From NCBI GenBank assembly GCA_036362985.1, contig JAYGXS010000004.1, positions 8,124,046 through 8,188,045 on the forward strand: a stretch of 64,000 nucleotides of DNA, read 5' to 3'. A program made the translations under genes and the position numbers. This document shows, piece after piece, positions 33,801 through 45,806 of this stretch. Below the pieces are notes generated by a model, which saw only the letters and a program-made list of their open reading frames with translations, ran no database searches and was not told the DNA's origin. Source of the stretch: Ligula intestinalis (lineage: Eukaryota > Platyhelminthes > Cestoda > Diphyllobothriidea > Diphyllobothriidae). Numbering within the stretch: position 1 is the stretch's first letter; the number at the start of each line of letters is the position of its first letter.

Positions 33801-36800
33801 TGTATTTGTTAAAACGTCCGCTGTTACGAAGCCCCTGCCGTTTTCATATATATGGGACGAATTTAGCCATCTCACTGGTGTATAATTGGTCCTAGGAGCA
33901 GTCGCGGCTATGTCGCACGTGAAAGGAAACTGACCAAACAGTTTTCGGGTCAACGAGGCTTACGGTTGTACATCGAGTCAGCGTTCCTGTGTTGGCCGAG
34001 AGTTCGGGGTGAGCGACGTGTTCAAGAGGTAATTTTGCAGTCGTGACTGGTGTGAACACACTTGCGTATTCGAGAAGAAATTGATCAACAGGGTAGGGTG
34101 GCCAACATTATTTGGGAATAAATTCAACGGACACGCGGATGAGATAAGGGGACAGTTTCAAGGTGGGGCAAACAATCGCAGATATATTGGATAAGATTTC
34201 ACTGGAGATGGGCGTGAAAAATCTGAAAATTGTTCAGCTAGAAATAACAAGTATACCAATGATATCCGCGATGGACCCTCCTGTGTTGACTCACACTTTC
34301 TCATCAACAGAACGGTCCTACCTCGCGGATATTGTCTTTCCATGAGTGATAGTTTCGTATCCTTTAAATTCCTCAATCCGCAATCAAACTTCTACAGTTT
34401 TCAATAAATTTGCAGAAAGTGTTTTCACTGTCTCCTCTTTTTTGATTTTCTTACCACACAATGGTGTGTTGTTTGGCGTCGCCGGTGAGCCGAGTACGTC
34501 CACTAGACCTAATGAGTGGGTAATCGTATATGTTATTTATTCCCCACTAACTGACGGCTGTTCACTGTTCGCTTGCAGTCATCTAAACGATCACAATTTG
34601 AATTCTTTTACCGTATCAATGCAGTTTTCCGTCACTGTGACATAAATAGAGAGCTTAAAGGCTTTTACCCACATTTCTATTAATAAAACTGAACTAAAAT
34701 GAATACAACAAACAAAATTACAAACTAAAAGCTGAGCTAAACCGCCCCTTAAATTTTAGTTGTTATATTTCATGAGCTAAGCGATCTAATATATATTTAC
34801 GCAATTTTTTTCGTCACGGATTTATGAGACAGTACGGCTTCACCACCCCATAAAATTACTTTGACCTGAAAGCCATGTCTTAGTCCTCGCAAGAGGGTAC
34901 AATATACGCACCTCAAACATTATATTAACTAAGCTAAGCTAATAATGCATTCCGTTTTTCCATAAAATTCACCAGAAACAAAATTTCCTACGCATATTAG
35001 AAACAAAAATAACATAACTGCTTTTCGCTTTTAAGACGATGATCAAAACTAAGAATATAATGTGGAAGCCATAAGCTGACAACGAGGGAACGATTTAATT
35101 TCCCTTAGAAACCACGTCTTTAATGACAGATATTTTAGCACTGAAACGCAAAAAGACAGAACAGTGTGTGAAGTCTAGAATACTGAAACCCTTTGTTTGG
35201 ATACAGCTCCTAAAACGTAATCACCCGTTAGACTGCTGATTACGAGGCCCGAACACTTCTTTGTAGACCCGGCAAAATTACCGACGATCTCAATAATGTA
35301 ATGTTAAAATTGGGATGCAAAGTATATTAGTAGCATGGAAAGGGCCTCGTCAAAACTTCACCAAAATGCGACTTTTCAATCATCACAGGGTTAAACTGTC
35401 ATTGGCCTACGGCCAAATATAAGAGCAGAACCACCATTATACCTATGTGAAAACGAGAGTAATGGGCTAGGCCAATGATAAGCTAGTCAGAATGATACTC
35501 AAATGTTGATCCTAGATGTGTACAAGCAGCCCAGCGGAAAACCCGTATCCTGACAGGATGAAGTTCGGAATCCGCCAAAGGATGGACGAGGTGATGATGC
35601 AGGATCGACATTCGATTACGTCTGACAAAAACGAGGTACTGAGTGACAGTCACGCGACCAGTGGTCCCATTGCCTCATCAAAGCGACCAGGAGGCTGAAA
35701 GCAATACGGATAAACTAAAACGATCAATCAACGCCCGACTGAAGCCGCACGTCAGCAATTCAGACCACTACTGAGTTTCTGTGTACAATCGACAAGTTCT
35801 TTTTGTTTCAGACCTTCTATTCCTATACGGAACTGGACGTTATAATTGTAGCGCTCTGAGCATACCCACGGTTTTGACGCGCTAGACTATCCACTGATCC
35901 CCATTTCGTATATTTATTGAAAACTCATTGTTAAGCGCCCGTAGTTGTTCTATCAGCATTTGCAGAGAATTGGATAACGTGAAGCATGCTGTCCAGGTGA
36001 ACTTCTTGTTACTATTCGCATTTTTTTACTTAATTGTTAGAGCTGACCTTCGAAATTCTTAAGGTCATAGGGCGGTTTGTTGAAAAAGTCGGCATCTCTG
36101 GTCATGTGCTGGCTGTTTGGTCAATTTGGTTAATTGTTTCATATTATATTATCGTGAATATTTGTTGTAAAGCCGTGGTTCGTTGTTATTCATAAAATTG
36201 TATTGAAATGTGAAAGATTTTTATGTTGAGTTTTTGTATCATTGCCTTTTGTACCACTACTAGACGTGCAGCTGTACTACAGAGTCCTATTGGCCAATAG
36301 AACGTTTTAGTATGCTCTTTAGAGTCACCTACATGAGGTGACTCCAGTAGGAGTATATTAGTGGGCTTATTTGTACCAATCTTGTCGTTTGATAATACAT
36401 TTCGGATGATTCTTCCAACTGTTCACATGGTACTGAAAATGGAGAATCCATGTATTAAATGCAGTCATCCCAGATGAGATTTTACGGGTTAGTTGTGTAC
36501 TCAGTTGGCACCATAGTCGGTTTTTCTGTAGAACATTGCAAATCGTGTTAATGACCTCGATTAAAAAAGGCTTTCTCGAACAGGTACTGCCGTTTTAGTC
36601 AATCAGACACTAAGGACTGTGGAATATCCTTCCATAGAGAATTGCTGTGGATATTATTTAAGAGAAATAAGCTTTTATTAGCACAGGGAAAATTCAGAGT
36701 CTTCTCTCAAGTTGACTGAGATGGCAATCCTCACTCGAGTAGGCGCTTTTGAAGGCGACTTTGACACCACTGTAACACAATTCGAAAGCAAAACGTGAAT

Positions 36801-38719
36801 AGGATAGGAATACGATTATACGTGATACCAGATAACTGATCAAATCAATGTATTCATTCAACGTGGCATCCAACTTAGTATGTGGAAACTGAAGTCGCTT
36901 GTAAAGAGCTCATTCATATTCTTGGAGACCAGCCTACACATAATGTCAGGCCTGGTTACGTGGCTATTCTGCGCACCAGAACTAATGCGGGAATAAAAAG
37001 TTTAACTTTTTCTAATGCAGTATGGGCAAAAAGATATGGAAAAATATAGGAGCAAAGGAGTCCAAGTCCATCACTACAGATGAGGTTTGTTTTGCTGATT
37101 TCCCGGATTGGCGAATTTAACATAGCTTACATGTTGTATTGCTCCTTTTCACGACAGAACTTTGTATATTTAGACCATTTTCTTTCCATTCTATCTAAAA
37201 CCCACATTTAAAGTAAATGTGTGAGGCAGAATCATCATTAAATTTATAGGAAACTCCAGTCGCCTCCTTTTATCGTTACTCATCGCCCCCTTTCCCAATC
37301 TTTAACATGTTTGTTGCGCTTATTCCTTTACTTGCATTGCCATTTTTCACTTACCAAATTGTTTTTCGGCATTTTTGTGTTAATTTTGAAACGAATAGTA
37401 TTGATCATTAGAGAAACTTTATTCGCGACTTGAGTGTGTATATCAGCGTCCCAGTCACTCCATCAATGGCATATCTAACTCTTCTGGCGTTGCCGAGCTA
37501 GTGTGTCTTGATTGATTGATTTCCGCATAACTGCGTATACACATCTCGCGCATCTTATAAGCGTCGGAGGTTGGTCTATGACCAGAGTCGATCGAATCTC
37601 GTTCAAAGCTTCTCAGCCTCCACAGTGTTTCTAGCCGAAGTTTGCTCGTTGTTTCAGCAACGGCACATTATACCCATCCAGTAACTGCTGTCGTCTAAAA
37701 CATTTTTTCACTACGTGTCTGCCTTTCATCAATTTTCTTGCACACTGCCCAGCTTTTATGCATGCTTATAATTCGTACTCATGTATATTTTTGCGCGTTT
37801 TTATCTTTCTTATAGCTTTCCGCATTTTCTGGTTTTTCCTCCTCGCTCTGTTACCTACCCGAATTCGTGCTGAGCCATATTTAGGCAGTGTCTTGACGTT
37901 AACTTAAACGAGCTGAAAATATCCTCAGAAACCCCATATAAACCAACAAAATGGCTCTCTTATAAGTGGCTCGGTTCTAAATCTAAAGAGTCCCTTTACT
38001 CGCCGCTGCTGTCGTCTGCCTTCCACAAGCGGCCGCGCAACATGTTACATGCAATATACAAACCGAACAAATATAGGTTGTTAGTGATCTTTTATCCCAA
38101 ACGTTTCGCCTGCTCCGCATCCTTGTTGGAGGTTGCTGTTGGACGTCTTCAAATCCTCAAAATCGGCCGCCAGTACGATCTCATTGATCTGTTGTAGCTG
38201 AAGATTAATCCTAGCATCACATTCAGCCATTTCTCCTGTAGTTTTTACATATACTACCGACGATTTCTCATGGACACACGTGTGGTAGTGTCCAGAAATG
38301 CGTTGACCTTGTTGCTGCTTCTACTGAAGTCGCATTACTTGCGTTTAGCTCAACGTATTAGACGTTTTTGTTAAGCACGCGGAGTACTTTGTCTCACCTG
38401 TAATTAGCAAATCATTTGCTGTCTGTCACGTTTCCTACGAATGCTTCTTTTCCAACTCGCCCCTCTTGTGTGCACAGCAAACCATTCCCATGTTGTCCTC
38501 TACACTACTTTAAGCACACTTCTAACATGCGCACACTATCGGTGTTAGGCCGGTCCTTGTTGTTGTTGTTCGTGTTCAGACGTACAATTAATACTTGGGA
38601 TCCCTTTCAGTAGATACTAGGTCAGATGTGGAGAGCGCCAAATGTGCACTGATTTGCTGGCTTTTTGGACTTGTGTAATTTGCGCTTTTCTCTCTTTTTT
38701 ATGCATAAATTTTTCTGCA
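33801..38719. other. No identified gene; region upstream of G6PD
   Basis: Mostly AT-rich DNA without recognisable domains. A perfect 9-bp hairpin GAGTCACCT-ACATG-AGGTGACTC lies at about 36322-36344. The G6PD promoter should lie in or before this stretch, but I see no motif that decides it. Confidence 0.4.
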
Positions 38720-38720
38720 G
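38711..38720 (+). promoter_or_regulatory. Splice acceptor just before the G6PD start codon
   Basis: TTTTCTGCAG, a strong acceptor, ends 18 bases before the G6PD ATG at 38739. It implies either an intron in the 5' UTR or a spliced-leader trans-splice site, which flatworms use on part of their mRNAs. The sequence alone cannot tell which. Confidence 0.5.
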
Positions 38721-38738
38721 TGTTTTGGAAACAACGCT

Positions 38739-38834
38739 ATGGCAACACCATCATCTCAGGGTCTGGATTTAATCAAAGCAACATTCCACGGTGATGAGGC
38801 TCATTCCCACGTCTTTGTGGTTTTAGGTGCATCG
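38739..38834 (+). CDS. G6PD: Glucose-6-phosphate dehydrogenase (G6PD), exon 1
   Basis: G6PD oxidises glucose 6-phosphate to 6-phosphogluconolactone with NADP+, the entry to the cytosolic pentose phosphate pathway. Exon 1 has 32 codons: MATPSSQGLDLIKATFHG.., then HVFVVLGAS, the start of the Rossmann dinucleotide motif GASGDLA (residues 30-36), which is split by the first intron. The N-terminus is a few residues shorter than human. A donor GTAGGT follows at 38835. Confidence 0.93.
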
Positions 38835-38876
38835 GTAGGTCCTTTTGTGTCTTACGGCACACCTCCAAACTTTTAG

Positions 38877-38914
38877 GGTGACTTAGCCAGAAAAAAGATC
38901 TATCCTACCCTATG
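38877..38914 (+). CDS. G6PD: G6PD, exon 2
   Basis: A 38-nt exon between two very small introns (38835-38876, 42 nt; 38915-38953, 39 nt). It encodes GDLARKKIYPTL plus two bases of a Trp codon: the second half of the NADP-binding GASGDLA motif and the family-invariant KKIYPTLWWLF. Donor GTAAGC, acceptor TTTTAG. Confidence 0.95.
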
Positions 38915-38953
38915 GTAAGCCCTCCATGTGTGTAACTTAATGATCGCTTTCAG

Positions 38954-39062
38954 GTGGTTGTTTCGTGATGGTCTCTTGCCACACAAGACCTTCATCATTG
39001 GCTATGCCCGTTCAGACATCACCGTTGAAAACATTCGTTCAAAATCGGAACCCTACATGAAG
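38954..39062 (+). CDS. G6PD: G6PD, exon 3
   Basis: 109 nt: one base completing Trp45, then 36 codons reading [20 protein letters not shown], then [15 protein letters not shown]. This matches human [20 protein letters not shown]. Ends in phase 0 at a GTTAGT donor. Confidence 0.95.
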
Positions 39063-39544
39063 GTTAGTTATTGGCATTTCTTTGTTTCCTCCGTCAGCGG
39101 TTTTCCCCCCCCCCCCCCCCCACATAAACTATACAAGACTGCGTTATGTTTAATGCTGCATACTAGCCGTTACCATAGTATATTCTCGAGATTTTTGTCA
39201 TACCTAACTGTAGACAGCTTGTTGTGTAGCCGGAATGTCATTCCATTCTTCTTTAAAGAATACTTTGTAAAGGATTTCCGCGTTGGCGTATCTCGCAGTC
39301 GACATTTCAGTCCTCTTGGGAAATGATATCATCGAGCGTATGCGGTCTTTGAGGAGTGGAAGTCTCTTGGTAATAAGGCGTCCGTTGACGTCGTCTAACA
39401 GGCAGGACATTAGGCTCTTGAAGCCGTCCATGATGTGCACGGTGACCATGACTTCTCGTTGGGTGGTTTTTAAAAATCCTCCCCAGAACAGGATACTTAT
39501 GGCACCCGCTTTCATCAGTTAGCTTTGTTCAGGGAAAAGGGTCT

Positions 39545-40384
39545 CACTGAGAGCCGCAATGTCCAATATTTTTTTGATTATTCATAGGCGAACCAAGCCC
39601 TGTTCATTTCCAGACGATTTGCCTGCGGCTTGTCTAAAAGAGGACGAATATTCCAGGTTATAAGAGTTAACAGTTTCACTTTCAAGCATCTGCTAAAGAA
39701 AATAAAGTTCCATCCGTGGACATTATGAGTTTCGGCATTATGCATCGATTTGCTATCACGAACCCAGCTGTGGAATCTTGAACTAACTAGAATTAAGTCG
39801 ACCTAACTAGCCGTATAACTGTCTTTTGAATGCTCGCTCAGCAAATGCTTGTGCCAATTCTGGAAGCGCTTGTTGGTGGCAAACAGTCGGTCCTGGTCAG
39901 CACCATTTGCACATCTAAAATCAAGTCCCAAATGACCAGTAAAGTGACTATTTAAGGAGTCGCCAGGTCTTGTCTGGCCATTCTCAGTCCTGGAAACAAT
40001 CAGCAGACCACCTCAAGGAAGTATTTCAAATAACGTTTGCAATAGCGAGTAAAAACTCCTCTTTATTTCTCTCGTCGGTCACTAGTGTTTTTACGTACTC
40101 AAATACAACAGATATGCCCATAAGGGGACCTAGATCATCCCGTCTCTAACTGATTTTAAACGTAATAGTGCACGGTTCGCTTATTGCGAGAGTTGTCTGG
40201 GTCGATGTATTTCCCCAGCGCCTGAGTTGGGAATTCGTATTTCGGACATCCAACAGACATCCACGTTGTAGTGATGAAGCCTACGCGCCATCAGAATTTG
40301 GGTACCAGGGTTGAAGAACGTTCGCACGTTCCGGTATCCCATACGAACAGTCCGTTTCAGATTGAGCAGTCTAGCTCCCATACT
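39545..40384 (-). pseudogene. RTE-like LINE, endonuclease region
   Basis: From 40381 (minus) the translation MGYRNVRTFFNPGTQIL, then RRLHHYNVDVCWMSEIRIP matches the N-terminus of the RTE apurinic-type endonuclease (GTWNVRTL..., Y.IDILGLSEVRWPG). Downstream, at about 39930-39700, a HKHLLSEHS-like stretch, then a W-V-R-D-S block parallels the endonuclease end of the element at 45768-48500. Many stops. Confidence 0.7.
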
Positions 40385-40494
40385 ATTCGCCTAACACCAT
40401 TAGACCCGGGCCGCGGAGCGCGTTTGTGTCCGCGGACGCGTTGATCCAAAGACTTACCAAAAGCCAGTGATACAAAGCAACCTCTGTTCTCCTT

Positions 40495-40860
40495 ACCCTA
40501 CTTGTACTTTTACTTAATCCGATTAGCTCTTGTTGTTGGATGAATCGGTTTCACCGATGTCACGAATAGCGCAGACCATTGGCGGCGGTCAGAAGCGAGC
40601 TCTTCAAATATGTTAACCCATTGTTTGTTCCAATGTCGCAAGCCGTAAACGGTTACGAGGCCCATCCGTTCAACGTCCGTCTCAACGGTGCTGAGCCATG
40701 TCTTCAGTTGACCGCCTTGTCGGTATCTCCAGTTTGCACTACGAGAAAGGTTCACGACCAATCTGCAGAGGTCCGTCGATGGTTTGCGCAGAACGTGGCC
40801 AAACCATTGCAATCGTCGATGCTGGATGTACGATGCTAGACTTGGTAGTTTAAAACATCT
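40495..40860 (-). pseudogene. RTE-like LINE, C-terminus and 3' end
   Basis: The frame 40812-40510 reads MQWFGHVLRKPSTDL, then GGQLKTWLSTVETDVERMG and RHWNKQWVNI: the closing region shared by RTE-type ORFs (RWFGHVLRR, GGQLKTWLDTV, W...). The 3' end carries a short TACAAG-type tail (plus strand CTTGTACTTTTAC at 40500). It lies immediately upstream (minus sense) of the endonuclease start of another copy. Confidence 0.75.
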
Positions 40861-41332
40861 GCGGTATAGCTCAAGATTCGCGAATGATTATTCCTCAGGC
40901 TAGTTTTCGCTAAAGGCTTTTTCCGTCACCTGTCGACACACCAGGTAGGCCAGCAGGTAACCCGTCTTTGCAGAAGTTAAGGTCAGCTTTCAGGCCACCT
41001 TTTATAGCCCTCTCTCCCCCTCAAGGGAATAGGCAGTGTTATCTCTAAATGCGCCTGCTTCCCCCCCCCTGTTAGACGGCTGCCGAATTACACTAGGCGT
41101 CACAACTTTTGTTCAGTGAAAAGATAACCCGTCTTAATATGAGCCACCTACGGGATCGCATATCGCGCTCTCTGCAAAATTTGAAGGGTTGGGTAAAGAG
41201 ATGGTTTGGGAATTAGTTCGGGGAACACACGACAATTCGACTGTCGATTTCGCCACCGTATGCTTCGCAACAGGGTGGTTCGGGGACGGTGAGTTGCGCG
41301 TGAATTAGGCTTAATTGATAATAGACTTGCGC

Positions 41333-41590
41333 ATCATCTGTTGCACCCTAGCCCGGTGTCAAGACACAGTCAAGAAGACCAGAGACGGGCTCGGGCATGG
41401 AAAGCTGGTTTGGAGTGAACCTGCACCTACGCGTGCCGCTACGCGCCACCGAAATACTGCCTGTCGTGTGCTGATCTATCTTCCGTGTAGGAAACTTGCA
41501 CTGCATCTGCCGCACTCTGTCTTCCCTCATCCATCTAAGCCCGATGTCCAGACTCAGTCAAGAAGACCAGAGTCGGGCTCGGACGTAGGT
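41333..41590 (-). repeat. GA-rich interspersed repeat, two inverted copies
   Basis: GTCAAGAAGACCAGAG(A/T)CGGGCTCGG occurs at 41368 and at 41557, with AAACTTGCACTGCATCTGCC before the second. In reverse complement these match the plus-oriented copies at 54090 and 54764 (GGTCTNCTTGACT.. then GCGCAAG). Confidence 0.55.
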
Positions 41591-41982
41591 GGCTGACGCG
41601 GCCGGACCATCGCGTCTCCCCTCCCTCCCACGTTCGGCATTTTTTATGGGAGCGCAACCCTGATAAGGCTTGCCGTACCCTGATCTAGCCCCCGTGTTGT
41701 TACAGCGCACCTATCACGCGGCACCACCACTACGGGATCCATTAGACGTTTTGTTCGGCTCAAGCTTCCCCAGACCACTATTTCACAGTCTCACTTGTTT
41801 CACTTATTCCGCGTGCAGAAATTCAGTCGGCCAGCGGTATCGAGTTTGATAATAAAAAAAAGGCAAGCGCTGATTGCCACGGCAGTTTCCTGTAAGCATG
41901 CTAATTTCACGGTATGGTCCCGTTTGTTTGCGTCTATTAATCCGGTCTCCACCTCCCCTCTTTCCTTTTTCTTGCCTACTAG

Positions 41983-42206
41983 GTGCGCTCAGAAAAGGCA
42001 GCTGAAAAGGAGCGTTTTGAGGAATTCTGGAAGTTCAACACCTATCTCCGTGGTAGCTACACGCAGACGGTGGATTTCGCTAAACTCGACAAATTAATTG
42101 TGTCTACGTGTGGCCAGTTTGTCAACCGTATCTTCTACCTCGCTTTGCCACCATCTACCTACAGCAGTGTGGCTACACATCTCGCTGCCAACTGCTTGAC
42201 CAAGAA
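41983..42206 (+). CDS. G6PD: G6PD, exon 4
   Basis: 224 nt: 74 codons plus two bases. Begins VRSEKAAEKERFEEFWKFN after a TACTAG acceptor and contains FVNRIFYLALPPSTYSSVA, matching human QANRLFYLALPPTVYEAV. The donor is GTGAGT at 42207; the apparent continuation AAG-TGA is intronic, and phase with exon 5 (AA|C, Asn) confirms the junction. Confidence 0.94.
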
Positions 42207-43019
42207 GTGAGTTCCATTTACTCGATGTACAGCTTTTCGTTAACACCCTGATTTCACCTGCTCCACTGCTCCGTTTTAATCGTCGTCCTGAATAGTAGTC
42301 AGGCTGGTTCGATGCGTCCGATTAGGCCTCAGTGAACAGTAAATGCGTTCCCGGTGCTTGCATGAGTATAGAAGAAGTCTGGGCGGGCATCGGAAGTTTT
42401 TTTATTGTTCTCAGCTTTCAAACCCGTACAAAAGTTCGTCAGCGATGAAAACAGCACAAACATAGGTGGCACTCATATTTCGCATAAATCAATCGCGGAG
42501 ATATCGAGCCTCGCGTACCTTCTCCTCTGGCCTGCTGCCGCTTGCAAAGCGTTTTCAAACCCCTTCGTTTGTGAGTAACCGAATGTTTTCTCTGAAAGCG
42601 GGAATATCCGAAGGCGTTTATAAACCGATGCCCACGCCTCAAATAACCCAAACAGAAGCACCCCCGAGGTTATGGTACGCTCTGCTATACACCAGAAACG
42701 TCTCAGAAGTCACTAAACGCATCGTTGCGGTACTAATGGTTGGAATTGCATGGCGACGCAAAGCTACCATGCGTAGCAGTGTAGTGAAAATCAAAGACTT
42801 CCTTAATCCTAAAGAGCAATATGGGGCAGTTTAGAGCATCCCATGTCTAAGCTGTCATTGTAATTGCACAGTTCAAACTGACCGAACGCTGGGATCGCGC
42901 ATACATGAATGTAAGCTGGTAGTGCAACGGGGTGGCGAATTATTGCAAGTTGCTGCTCACGCCTACTATACGGGCCATAAGTTCAAATTCGCAGTACTCA
43001 AGATACTCACCCACTCCTG

Positions 43020-43260
43020 AAACAAGACAAGCTGAGAATTGATTGAAGCCTGGTCCACAGATGGGAACTCAAATAATTGATGTATCGCTTTGGCGCCGGC
43101 GTACAGAGCCCTGTGTAGTCAACTCCAGCCGTGTCCCACTGATAGTTGATTGGTTTACACTCATACAATTGTCGCCTGTTTTGTTGCTGCTGTTATCTCC
43201 GACAATGAACTCCTGTACAAGTTTGAAAGTTGAAATTGTCCCGGTGCTCGTACAGCCGTC
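43020..43260 (+). repeat. Interspersed repeat shared with 58266-58380 and 58608-58800
   Basis: Begins TTGATTGAAGCCTGG, runs through TACAGAGCCCTGTG and on to TGTTTTGTTGCTGCTGTTATCTCCG. The region at 58610 has TTGATTGAAGCCTAG, ACGGAGCCCTGCACAG and a matching TTGTTGCT..TTATCTC block, and 58300 has TATTTTGTTGCTGTTCTTATCTCGG. Noncoding. Confidence 0.6.
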
Positions 43261-45569
43261 TACGTTACTCAGTGAGCAGTTTCACTCAAGAACTTCTTAC
43301 TTAGAGAACATTTGTGCATAAAAGTTCACTTTCAAACTGTGGCTGCATTTCGGTTTGGCATTCTGTGGGATTAAAAACAAATCAGACAGAAAGGGTTCAT
43401 CACGTGGTTCATCTTCAATGAACCCGACTGATCAAGCGGCCCGTGACTCAAATGGTAGATGACCACATCTGGCCCATATTCACATCTCACGCATGCACGC
43501 GCCTTCTGTAAATCTACTTTATCAGAAACAGTTGATTTGCATGCACAAGACGCGTGTATATTCAAACAGAGAGTGAAACGTACCTGGCTTACGTATTTTG
43601 CTACTAAAGTCCAGCATAAAATTTCCTTAAAAATAATCATCAGAGATTCAGGTTTTGAGTTATTTTAGGAGCGCCAGATCCAGTGAGGATCGTGTCTTAT
43701 TTAGGTAAACATTTTGCGGCTGTGGATGGGGCGATTTGACGCAAGATTACGTCCCATTCCTATCGGTCCGTGAGCATTAATTGATCTATATTTTCGATTT
43801 GAGAACCCACTTAAGCATTTCAGTCGCTTTTTTTTCCAGAATGGCGTTTAATTTTGCCTCGAATATCAGAAAGAATTCTGGAAATTCTGAACTGATGCAA
43901 TTTGCCTGGAAAGTCTTCGACTGTTTGCTTCGCGCTGGTTGCCTGACCCCTGAGTCATCCCATTTGCTTCCGTTAATTCTGAGAATCAGTTAGCATTACC
44001 TACCGTGTGTAGCAGCGTGTCGAGAGTCTCGCGGGTGTGGTAGAGGTGTCTCTGGCTTTCGACTTTGCCAATGCACATGTCTGCTGCCATTGGCGGTGGA
44101 TGCCGCCGTCACGAAGTCGACTTAAGTGGCAATCGACGTTGCGCGTCGCACAGATGGGGACGCGGCGTGGGGGACTCGCGTTTTCAGTACTCTAGAGTGA
44201 AGCAGACTTGCGTAGCATCTTCCACACTCGCCCCCCTCTCACCTCATTCACTTTGTTCCGATGGCGAGGCTGACAGTGAGCGTAGGCAAAACAGTCCGTG
44301 TTTGTGTGAACGTGGTCTACTGCATCGTTTTCTACTACCACGATGGCCGTTTTTTGTTGTTATCGTCGGGAATGGGACACCAAATGGACAGTGGCCGCTG
44401 CAGACGCCGTGTGCTCCAGAGCAGATTGTGACAGTATTGATGCTGGCCATAACGAAAACAAGTGAAGGCTAGAAACAGATAATGAACAGCTGATCCGTCG
44501 CCATCGTCGCTTGCCTCAGAGTGCACACAGAATCAGTGGCATTTGCCTGAGTCAAATTGTAGTGAACCAGACTTCACAGAATTCTACGTACTTCCCCCCT
44601 CCCCCGCTTACCTATCTCAAATGACGAAAGCAAGTCAAGACGACCGATGCTGAGCGTGGGCGCAGTGGCTAACGAAACTAAGCAACTCGTCTACGCGTAC
44701 CACGCACTCGCCGGGTAGTAACGAACACCTCGGAGTTCTCCTACGGGTGAGAGCAACCGAAGTCCCACCGCAACTTGATTCACAGTCACGGGAAGGGCTA
44801 AGTTTTACCGTCATTTGGCAACCGAGTGTTTGCGCATAGTGATGTGTTTAAGCACGTCAGTCGTCTGTCCGATCTGTTCCCTAACAGTCAAGGAATTCTG
44901 CTGTTTTGCCGGTTTTCAAGATTACGGCAACATACTTGCCAGTTATTTCTCCCAATCGGAATATTGCCAGGCATATCTTCACTTCAATGGCCTTGTCTTT
45001 TCACTAAATTAGCCGACCTGTTCTTTGTTTGGCTTTGCTCACCCGATTCGCGCGAGTACCCTTTAGAACCCTAGAATGAGGGCCCTTTTGATTCTCGGCT
45101 TCGTGTTTTATCGTTCCTGTTATTGCGGAATGTTTCCTTCCAACAATGCGCATCGCCTTCACTGTTACTCTTTTTTATTATTGTCTTAGAAGGATCATTT
45201 TAGCTCCGTTGCATACGTCTAGTTTCGTCCAGCTGGCGCCAACTGGTGTCGATTTACTGGCTTGTTATGTTTTCGTCTGACCGAAAAAAATTTTCAGGCC
45301 GTTCTAAGGCTTCCCTTAGCGCGCTATGCGGTAGACTGCGCGGCCAATCAGCGGGCGGCAATTTATTGATCGGCGCCCAAGCTTCTACTCTCGCCTCGAT
45401 ATTTGTGGCTCGCGAGTCCTGAAAAGGGGTCCTTTGCCGAAGCGTAGCAGCCTGTCTCGCTATCTAAATGCCACACTGGCTTGCATCTACTACCTGACAT
45501 CGTGACCCTTGTGAGAGAAAAAAAAATTGAGGCCATATTTAGGATGGTTCTGCCGACGGTAACTTACAG

Positions 45570-45767
45570 GCACCTAATGGACAGAGCAAAGATGAAATTA
45601 CCTCCTGAATCAACGTTGCTCGCCGGGTGTTCTCAATCCTCTGAAAGCGCCTATGGTTCCGACGCGACATCTTCATTACCACGGAGACCCTTCTGTTCCG
45701 TGTGTCCGCCCAGACAGTCCTCCTCTACGGGAGGGTGAATGCTGGGCTTTTCAAGTGGAAGACGAGC
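45570..45767 (+). pseudogene. RTE-like LINE fragment, opposite to the neighbouring copy
   Basis: In shifting frames it encodes GCSQSSESAYGSD in one phase and CxVFSILxKRLWFRRD..VLLYG in another; the latter matches CWVFSILRKRLWIRRD and SVLLYGCECWAV of the minus-strand element at 45768-48500. The nucleotide match runs from about 45575 to 45745. It abuts the 3' tail of that element, making an inverted arrangement. Confidence 0.7.
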
Positions 45768-45806
45768 AACTTACTTGTACTTGTTACGGCTGTGATCATG
45801 CCTGAT

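Larger units (their letters stand above)
39063..41982 (+). other. G6PD intron 3, with RTE pieces
   Basis: 2920 nt, GTTAGT..TACTAG. Carries a poly-C tract (39106-39121), a pair of RTE-like fragments on the minus strand (39545-40840) and inverted copies of the GA-rich repeat (41333-41395, 41480-41590). Confidence 0.85.

Noticed and set aside
39106..39121. Poly-C tract as a regulatory element
   Set aside because: Homopolymer next to an intron 5' end; also a likely sequencing or assembly length error.
39204..39515. 103-codon minus-strand frame in G6PD intron 3
   Set aside because: No motif and no homology I can state; may be RTE-related but not supportable.
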